Assembly: GCA_037176905.1 (NCBI GenBank)
Contig: JBBBWG010002003.1
Span: forward strand, 1 to 43,092
Source of the DNA: Azolla pinnata
Taxonomy: Eukaryota; Streptophyta; Polypodiopsida; Salviniales; Salviniaceae
Direction: 5' to 3'
Length of the DNA: 43,092 nucleotides
The notes beneath the pieces were generated by a model. It had not been told where the DNA came from and did not search any database. It saw only the letters and a program-made list of their open reading frames with translations. The translations under genes and the position numbers were made by a program. Shown here piece after piece: positions 35,501-43,092 of this stretch. Numbering within the stretch: position 1 is the first letter of the stretch; every line of letters starts with the position of its first letter.

Positions 35501-36152
35501 GAATATACTATGGTAAAGGAATGAATATGTTAAAGTGTGATCATGTGTATAGATCTTCATAACAACAGTTCCATTACACAAAATTAGAATAACCTGCATT
35601 TAGACCCAATTCAATCATGACGATGCGTACGATACCGTGCTTCCACCGATGCTTGGTATACGAGTATTTCACATAAGAGCATAACAACAAGCTTTCATAA
35701 ACCGATCTAGTCAATGCATCATAAGCAGAATTCATTATAAGTATGACTTAAGCATTCTGATCGGATCAGAAAATGTTTCAAAAACTAAGTACAAGCCACC
35801 ATCATCATTGAGCTTCGCATATGAGATTGGAAACACTTACTGGAAATGACTTAAGGGAGACATTGTCGAGAACATTATCCCGGGCATTCTGATGCTCAGC
35901 TTCTGCAAATTGCCTGAGCTTAGCACCATCATCCTTCATCGATACACCATCATTCGACTGGCTTTCATCAAAATCAACATCCTTCACCGATCTTCTGGGC
36001 ACCATCACGAAGGATGACCCACTGGGCTGGAGCGTAGATTTCACGGAGGAGCCATAGTAGACACAAATGATGAAGGACAGAGCAACCAGTGCGAGGCACG
36101 CAGAAGCAATGCAACGCCTTCTGGAGGATCCTTCACCGGGTTGCCCTTTCAT
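32562..36152 (-). CDS. PMT8: PMT-type (DUF248) probable Golgi methyltransferase, seven exons, complete
   Basis: A type II membrane protein of the QUA2/PMT family, implicated in methylating pectin or other wall polysaccharides using S-adenosylmethionine. Minus-strand exons: 36152-35841, 35232-35068, 34820-34638, 34494-33900, 33690-33590, 33350-33130, 32883-32562; all GT-AG, frame open for 632 aa (the Arabidopsis relative is similar). A single transmembrane segment ([20 protein letters not shown]) follows a short basic tail. Then come [60 protein letters not shown] motif [102 protein letters not shown] and a C-terminal RKQLW. The arrangement is closest to the PMT3/PMT8 subgroup as I recall it. 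Substrate is inferred only. Confidence 0.95.
33400..33560. repeat. Short repeats in PMT intron 5
   Basis: TCTGAACAATGYCTGAGGCA with flanking TTTATA occurs three times (about 33414, 33461 and 33502), the last copy truncated. Confidence 0.8.
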
Positions 36153-38088
36153 CTTCGTTCAGCTCCAAGCCTGCATACACGCGATACAAAAGGGCATCAC
36201 GGCCGATGCAACCTTCACACAGGAAGGGAGGAAACAACAAAGACCATGAAGAGCGAGTGGCAAGGCATGGCATGGCATGTACCCCACGCAAGAGACGGAA
36301 GGAGGCAGGAAGGAAGGAAGAAATCCTCCTTCACCTTCACCTTCGCCTCCGCCTCCACCTCCACCTCCACCTCCACCTCCACCTCCTCCTCCTCCTCCTC
36401 CTTCTGGCCCCTTCTTCAGGTTGTGTTAGTGTTTGGCTCGCAGCTTCAGTCTTGGGTGTGGAATTCGCAGAGAAACAGGGGAGCAAGAAGCAGGGTAGCC
36501 AGAAGGAAGAAGAAGAAGAAGAAGGAGGAAGGAAGGAAGAAGAAGAAGAAGAAGAAGAAGAAGAAGAAGAAGAGTTTGTGTGTGTGAAACCAAGAGAAAT
36601 TGGTTCTGTTCTGCTTCTGTTCTGTTTTCTTCTGCTTCTGCTTCTGTTCAGAAGTTTTCTTATGCTTCTGCTTCTGATCTCAGCTTCTTTCTTTTCTTCT
36701 GCTCTGTACTGTTGCTCTTTGTCTTCTTTTCTTTTCTTTTTTTCGCCTCCGTCGGTGGATCGGATCGGATCGGATCGTGTCGGTGCTCTACACTCCGACG
36801 CCTCGATCGATACTGCCACTTAACGAATGAATGGGCGGATCGGAGAGGCTTCTGCATTTTGCGAATCCGAAGCTGGATCGCCTTCTGTGCGTATGCCCCT
36901 CCTCTTCGGGGCTTGGGTTCGTCCCAAAGTTAGGTCGATCGATCGCTGGTGGTGATGTGGTTTTGGTGGCCCATGCCGATGGGAAGGATCGGATCATATT
37001 TCGCGAGTAGAATCGGCTTTCCCCCGATCCGCTTCTACGGTCGGGCTTCGCCTGCAAAATGACAGTTGCGTGCCTCCGACAGGGACCGTCACGCATCCAC
37101 GTGTCGGCGATCGATCACATATCCAACGACGTGATGTGCTTGCTGAGCTTGATTATGTATGTACGCATCAACGTACTGGGTTATTTCGCGAGTCCGCAAG
37201 GGAATGCTTATGCTGCCATGACGGCATACATTCTAGCATAAAAAGTTTTGAGATATCTGAATTAAACCTTTAATCATTACAATAAAAATATTTGATGTAT
37301 TTTCTTAAATAACGGAGTACTCGTTTATGAAAAACTCATTCGGTTCAACGCCAGACTTCGACACTCTTGTGCTCCAAGTTTCGGGGTAATTCATCTCTCT
37401 GTCTTCTTGTTCTCGGTTTACCTTCTTCCTTCTTGTCATACTCTTGTCTTCGAGTTCTATCATTGTTCACGAGTCTCGGTTGTGACATATGCTGGAATCC
37501 TGCGCGCGTTTCTTTCTTCTACGCGTAAGAGGAGAGAAGCGCAACGAGCTGTTGATCTTGATAATGGATATCTGCTCTGACAATGGCCCTTGAATCTTTC
37601 CATGACTTCTGTGCAGAGGTGTGGCCCCGGTGGTTGGACGATGGTTAACAAGTAGGCCCTCTTCAGCTGCGATTACAGCCAGAAAGAATCGTACATTAGG
37701 TACGAAACCTACAAAGAGATCGCATTCACGGTGCTACAGAGTGGCCTGATTATGCAATCTGCAAGCAAGATCAAAGAGTGATCAGATAGCAAGCAAGATC
37801 ACTAAGCATATCGATACAATCGCAAGACACAGCTCACTCTTCTGCGCAGAGTGATCGAATGGTTTCCAATACACGAGTCTCTATATAGCCCACTAAACGG
37901 AGAATACATACTATTTACATCACAACTTGTTAACTGAAAGCTTCAAGACCAAGATATGCCAGCAGAAGCATGACTCTTGCTCATGCAGTAGTTTTTGTCA
38001 GAACAACATCACATACATGGAGAGGGGTATTTTGTGGAATTTATGTGAAAGTTTGAGAGGCCAGTTTTGTAATTTGGAGAAATCACAA
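36153..38088. other. Divergent upstream region of PMT and HCF164
   Basis: A two-kb intergenic region. Near PMT it holds simple-sequence tracts: CACCTC/CTC repeats at 36326-36402, GAA repeats at 36507-36573, TTCTGCTTCTG repeats at 36604-36675, and GGATC repeats at 36757-36777. They are likely 5' UTR or promoter. A CACGTG (G-box core) lies at about 37098. From 37.0 to 38.0 kb nothing coding was recognised. Confidence 0.5.
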
Positions 38089-38180
38089 AGAAGAAGAAGA
38101 AGAAGAAGAAGAAGAAAAGAAAGAAGAAGAAGAAGAAGAAGAAGAAGAAAAGAAAGAAGAAGAAGAAGAAGAAAAGGAAG
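38089..38180. repeat. (GAA)n tract just upstream of HCF164
   Basis: Nearly pure AGAAGAAG sequence ending about 4 bp before the start codon, so it would form most of the proximal 5' leader. Confidence 0.92.
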
Positions 38181-38183
38181 AAG

Positions 38184-41100
38184 ATGAAGAGCTTCTCCAT
38201 GGCAGCTCTGCAGATCACTTGCTCCGCTCTCCTGCCCGTGAATCCCAGGCTCTTCTCCTTCAATGGATGCTGCGGATTCCCTCATCTGTCTTCCTCCTCC
38301 TCCTCGTTTCTGTGCAAGGTTAGTTCGCCGTCTTCTCTCTCTCTCTCTCTCTCTCATTTTCTTCAGCGTCTTGTTGCAATCGTATATCCGTATGACATGC
38401 TGCGTAACCGCTGGCCCCTTTTCGAACTTTCCCACCACTGTGAGATTGATTGTCTTGTGGATGCCCGTTCTATGATTTTCTGTGCCTTCTGTTGTTTTCC
38501 GGCTTGCGATATTTTGTTTCGGAGATGCTTAGATTCTATGTCTTTGAAGGTATAGGTAGTAGCGTCTTTTGGGAGAAATTCCGATTGAGGTGAACTGTTC
38601 AGGAGATGTTTGTTTGGCTGTGCGTCCGAAACGACATCAGCTTAATCGAACTCAGTGAATGATCATTACTTGTGGCATATTGACACGGGCTTTTGGGTTC
38701 GAGCTTGTCATTTCCACTGTCCTAATGAATGCATTTGCAAATTCTAAAATCAAGAGGATGCTAAATTTAGAATCTTTTTATTCCACATCTGGAATGCGAG
38801 GTTGGAGCTAGGCTAAAAAATTTCTTTGTGTGGTATCTCTTGAAATCAAAGGTGGATCTTTGGATTGCCATGTCAGTTCTGCCACATTCCAAAGAAGAGA
38901 GTATTGCTAACATGGCAATCCACAATTCTTCTCACATGCTTTGAGGTACAGTGAACAGAAACTTTTGGGCCTAGGCGTCGATTTTGTCTCTTGTCAAAAC
39001 TTCCTCAAAACCATTAGCTTTCGCAAGAGTACCATTTCTTTGCAAGAATTCTTCGCCATGATGCTCCTCTCAACATCTTAACGATCCCTTCATCAATTTC
39101 GTAATCCCTAAGGTTCATTACACACTTGAAAGAATCTTAAGTCCAACGAATTGTCCCTTTTGATTCTTCTACTGCAAGATTTCTCTCGAGCTCTAACTTG
39201 CCCATTACATGGTAAATATGCATCTAGCCACATCTTATGGCTCCTATGTCCTTGTTTCTCAAAGAGCGCTTACAGATCAGATGAACTACCTATTGGGGTT
39301 TAATCATGGAGCTATAACCCAACAATAAAGATATGCAAGTTATGCAATGAAAACGTCGTGAAAGTTGAATATTACTTCTCAAATGCTCAACATATAATGT
39401 GATTGGTGAGAACTATGGTGAGAATATAGCAGAAATGTGCTCCTATTTATAAGGGTTGCTTGTTAAAAAATTTCAACATTAGGTAAGAAAAGTTACCGAT
39501 CGGTTGCATGCTGCAGGCAGCGTTCATCTCTCAACCCTCCATCACTTACTGCAATTACCATCGAAGGCTGCATGTCAGCCATTTGATAAGAGCAGGTTTA
39601 GAAAATGCTCGTATCTCATGCTTGATCATGATTAAAACATCCTTTTAAAAGATTGTTTGTTTAGCAGAGAATACACCTCAAGAAGAGAATGCGGAAAAAG
39701 AACACCTCGAAGCAAAGGTATGAACTTTTTATCCTTGTTTTCTCAGTAGAAAACGTTTTTCGTCTCTATCCAAGACAATCACATGACAACAAAGTATATC
39801 TATATATTTAAATATTCCTTGCATACTACTTTGAGATGTCCATGTCCATTTCTATACTCAAATATCTTATTAACCTTGAGGGCCATTAGGTTTTGAAACT
39901 TTATGTATCCTAAAATTTTCATTTTGTAAAAGTACTCTAGCCTTGATAGCTAGTTGTAGGCTGCTGTAGACAATGAATGATACCAAAACAAAATATACCC
40001 TTATGAATAATAGTTAAGTCACTTTTTCAAGGTTGTGGTATATATACCATTATCTCCTGAAACCTCCAGCAGAAATGACCAAAGTTCATGTTGTGAAGCC
40101 TGGTCCTTCCCACATCTCACGCAGGGTGATTAATAGCATCTCTGGAACAAATAGCGTAGGAACAAGAAGACTGTGCAGTTTTTTTGGAAGTATGCACTAG
40201 ATGCTAGGTAGGGCAACAAATATTTGAAGCAAATAGGATGGGGTACTAATTAGACGTAAGATAGATTGCTGAAATCAATTTTTTTCCCTTTATTTCTATT
40301 TTGGTGTAACACACATACATGCTTGTCAATTTAGTGATGGATTTTTGTTTAAAGGAGGACAGATGTTACCATCCCTTGTCTTTCTCTAGTAATTCTTATA
40401 GCTCACTTGTCACTGATGTTATCCTTTAATATTGCTTGTTATGTAGTGGCTTTTGTTTCCATGTTTTCTCAATGCGGAAATATTTCACAGAGGAGACTGT
40501 TTTGACTGAATTACTTATCCTCAGGTTCAAATTTGCCCGTAAAATAGAATTCATGAACGAAAAACAGAATGGGAACAGTTTCTGAGATGGATCTGTCTTC
40601 ATACTTTTCTGTTAATAAACATGTGCATGTAAGATGAGAATATAAAACACATTTAGAACACGTTTAAGATATAGCCACTTAAAAATATCTGAAACTTTAT
40701 TTGAACCACGAACATACAAAGGTCAGAAATTCAGGAATTCTCCTTCCCTTTCAATGATTATTTCAATTCCGAACTAGAAAGCACTGGAAGACATTTGCAT
40801 CCTTCCATAGAGAATGATAAAATATGTGGTGTTCAGTATTCTCTGGTACTGTTTACATGAAAATATATGTTTCGATGTCCTAATGTGTCTGATATGTTGT
40901 ATGTTCTACATAATCTACATTTTTTTATCTAACTGGTCTATGGTGTGAAACACATGATATCGTCTTTGCACAGTGGGGAATATAAAAAAGGGTAACAGAT
41001 GGGTAATTTATTGGGCATTGTCTCCAGATGTTAGAGATTTGTATGTAATCTCTACTTATGATTGCATGGAGTCTACCTAGGGAACTGCCGCTGAGACATT

Positions 41101-42441
41101 ATCAAGGAATGGTGATACTAGCACCAATGCTATGGAATTTCCGAATAAAAATACAAACCGAAACATTGCTGTGGCCTCAGCCATGGCTGCTGTTTCCTTG
41201 TTTCTGGTCACAAGAGGAGGATTCTCTGGTGCTACTCTTGGTGATCTTGCAGCTGTGTCAATGCCCTACGAAGAGGTATTGTAATTCCCCCTTTATTGAT
41301 ATATAATCAGGGCGAAATTCCCTGATGCAGAGATTTTACAAGAATGAACCCTCAAATTTTAATGAATGAATAGGAAACACCAGAAAATCTGTAATAAAAA
41401 GGCCTCTGGTATATTCTAGTAAATACCCAAGAACTTAGGCAAATGTTTTCTGATACGAACACCCAAAAATATCTCTCGCTGTGCTTGTATTTGTCAATCA
41501 ACACACTGGGATATATTCTGAGGCAACAAATCTTCTTTCTTCTTCTAATTATAGGCCCTGGCAAATGGTAGGCCAACAGTCCTTGAATTCTATGCTGATT
41601 GGTGTGAAGTTTGCCGGGAAATGGCTCCAGATGTTTACAAAGTGGAGCAGCAATACAAGTATGTGTTATTGTCAGTTGAATCTGTCTTGCTGTCTAAAAA
41701 TGAAATTTTTTACTGATAACGTGGCTCAATAAGAGTTTCGAATATGACATATGAAACCTATCTTTGGGTTGGGTGTAGCCCTACCTATCTAAGAATACTT
41801 GAACTAGTGTATTACTGGAGCATATCTGCACCTTTATAGGCTAGAAACTCTTCCATGTTCTTTGTAGCCATTGAACTGATGGGTTTAGAACGTTCTGAAC
41901 ACCACTGCAATTTGTGAAACCCAGAGGTCATATAAAAGCATCTTTGAAGAAGATGCTCTCTTTTATCTTCCTATGATGAATAATCCTTAGCATCGACAAT
42001 TATCCCTTTTCTCGCAACCTATTATTTAGCCAAAGACACTTTTTTATTAAAGCGCATATCTGCTTTTGTCTCCCTATTTACAAGAATATGACATTTTATG
42101 TGATAATTATGACGTGAAAGGGCTATGACAATGTGAATTTGTTTGACATTACATGTAGGGACAATGTGAACTTTGTGATGCTGAATGTCGATAATTCGAA
42201 GTGGGAAGAAGAGCTTGACGAGTTCGGGGTCGAAGGCATCCCACACTTTGCCTTCTTGGACAAACAAGGAAATGAGGAAGGCAATATAGTCGGCAAGCTT
42301 CCGAAACAGTACCTTGAGGAGAATATCATTGCCCTTTCGAAAGGAGAATCTAAGATACCTCATTCACGGTATGTTGGGCAGTTCTCGAGGTCCGATTCTC
42401 GCCAATCGCCAAAGGTTTCCAACCCAAGAAGCCATGGATAG
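38184..42441 (+). CDS. HCF164: HCF164-type thylakoid thioredoxin-like protein, five exons
   Basis: A membrane-anchored thylakoid-lumen thioredoxin-like protein that passes reducing equivalents needed for cytochrome b6f assembly. Exons: 38184-38318, 39670-39717, 41081-41275, 41555-41658, 42159-42441, giving 254 aa (Arabidopsis protein about 261). Exon 1 encodes a Ser-rich plastid transit-like peptide ([20 protein letters not shown]). Exon 2 adds a short acidic linker; its acceptor is the least certain (alternatives lie 3 and 6 bp upstream, in the same frame). Exon 3 contains a membrane segment [16 protein letters not shown] and ends MPYEE. The thioredoxin fold follows: [20 protein letters not shown] with active site WCEVC, then [40 protein letters not shown] with the cis-Pro, and a tail [10 protein letters not shown] ending SHG. 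An additional small exon in either long intron (about 1.35 kb each) is possible. Confidence 0.95.
38861..38922. repeat. Short perfect inverted repeat in HCF164 intron 1
   Basis: TGGATTGCCATGT at 38861 and its exact complement ACATGGCAATCCA at 38910 are separated by 36 bp, so the transcript could form a 13-bp hairpin. It may be chance or a small element relic. Confidence 0.6.
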
Positions 42442-42650
42442 TATCACAAAAACTTCTTTTGAAATCTTGTACCATAATCTGCATTGGATGGCAAGAAAAA
42501 ATATTTCTTTTTCACGACTCGTGGTGTTTCTAACGTGTTTCTAAACAATTGTATTACGCATCCAAGCATCTTGTTGGAGTCTCGGCAGACAAGTGTATGG
42601 TGCATTCAAAGAATCTATTCGGAAACCGGTTGCATTCAAGTGTGCTGCAT

Positions 42651-42748
42651 TGCGACTAGCATCTTTGGAAAGGTTTGACTCGTGCCATTAGACAACATTG
42701 TGACTAGCATCTTTGGAAAGGTTTGACTCATGCCATTAGACAACATTG
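42651..42748. repeat. Two-copy 48-bp tandem duplication
   Basis: GACTAGCATCTTTGGAAAGG followed by TTTGACTCRTGCCATTAGAC recurs at exactly 48 bp with two differences, so it is recent. Confidence 0.95.
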
Positions 42749-43000
42749 CGATTCATAGAGCACAATACACGCATATACATGGAGGAGATAAGATATCATC
42801 TTGCTTGTTACGTATCACCAACAGAATCTCCAGATCTTTGGAACTTATCGACATTTTGAGTCAATTGTTGGGCTTAATAGTTATGGGATGAAAGTGAGTA
42901 TCGCATTTGCAACAGCAAAAATCGAATCGGAAGTTGCGCTTGGAGTAGGAGCATACTTAAATCTAGCTACAATCAACGTGGATTGAAAGGCTATATATGC

Positions 43001-43092
43001 CAAGATTAAGACCAACACTTTCTTAATTAACACTTCCTTTTGTACATTGTTAGGCTTTAAGCAAGATTAAGACCAACACTTTCTTAATTAAC
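43001..43092. repeat. 31-bp direct repeat at the right edge
   Basis: CAAGATTAAGACCAACACTT plus TCTTAATTAAC occurs at 43001-43031 and 43062-43092, identical, 61 bp apart. The second copy runs to the window edge, so more copies may follow. Confidence 0.93.

Larger units (their letters stand above)
42442..43092. other. HCF164 3' region, no further gene
   Basis: Probable 3' UTR and spacer to the right edge. Apart from two direct repeats nothing coding was recognised. Confidence 0.5.

Noticed and set aside
36089..36823. Plus-strand 244-codon frame opposite the PMT 5' end
   Set aside because: It is made of CACCTC, GAA and TTCTGC simple repeats and has no domain; it lies in the PMT promoter/5' UTR on the opposite strand.

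Overview
The window is nuclear DNA of a land plant. It shows spliced genes with GT-AG introns, plant-only protein families (PPR, TIR1/AFB auxin receptor, PEAPOD/TIFY, PMT methyltransferase, HCF164), a plant-type tRNA-Ser and plant-type telomere-like repeats. The auxin receptor mixes AFB4/5-like and ancestral features, and a PEAPOD gene, a type absent from grasses, is present. I therefore lean towards a seed-free vascular plant (fern or lycophyte), but the species cannot be fixed from sequence alone.

Layout from left to right: the 3' part of an intronless PPR gene (+, 3-962); a tRNA-Ser(AGA) (-, about 1.3 kb); a complete 14-exon (6-4) photolyase gene (+, 1462-5339); a repeat-rich spacer (5.3-9.9 kb) with microsatellites, telomere-like repeats, an 800-bp alternating purine-pyrimidine array and a 49-bp minisatellite; a three-exon TIR1/AFB auxin receptor gene (+, 9945-13601); a 4.6-kb stretch with no recognisable gene; a PEAPOD/TIFY4 gene (-, 18194-21000) in six short exons; TTAGGG-type repeats, a six-copy ~188-bp AT-rich tandem array and a cluster of MITE-like inverted-repeat elements (21.1-24.4 kb); a spliced ribosomal protein L7 gene (+, 26598-28589) with an in-frame stop under the obvious splice model; an intronless cyclophilin (+, 30595-31197) followed by a four-copy ~200-bp tandem repeat; a complete seven-exon Golgi PMT-type methyltransferase (-, 32562-36152); and a complete five-exon HCF164 thylakoid thioredoxin-like gene (+, 38184-42441).

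The genes do not form a pathway. They are ordinary housekeeping and developmental genes: DNA repair, auxin signalling, growth repression, translation, protein folding, cell-wall polysaccharide methylation and cytochrome b6f assembly. Exon structures were derived by hand from reading-frame continuity, splice consensus and family alignments recalled from general knowledge; no database search was run. The points most worth checking are the premature stop in the RPL7 copy, the repeats next to the AFB and PEAPOD genes, the small inverted-repeat element family, and the 3' end of the PEAPOD gene. I found no sign of a wholly new multi-gene system.
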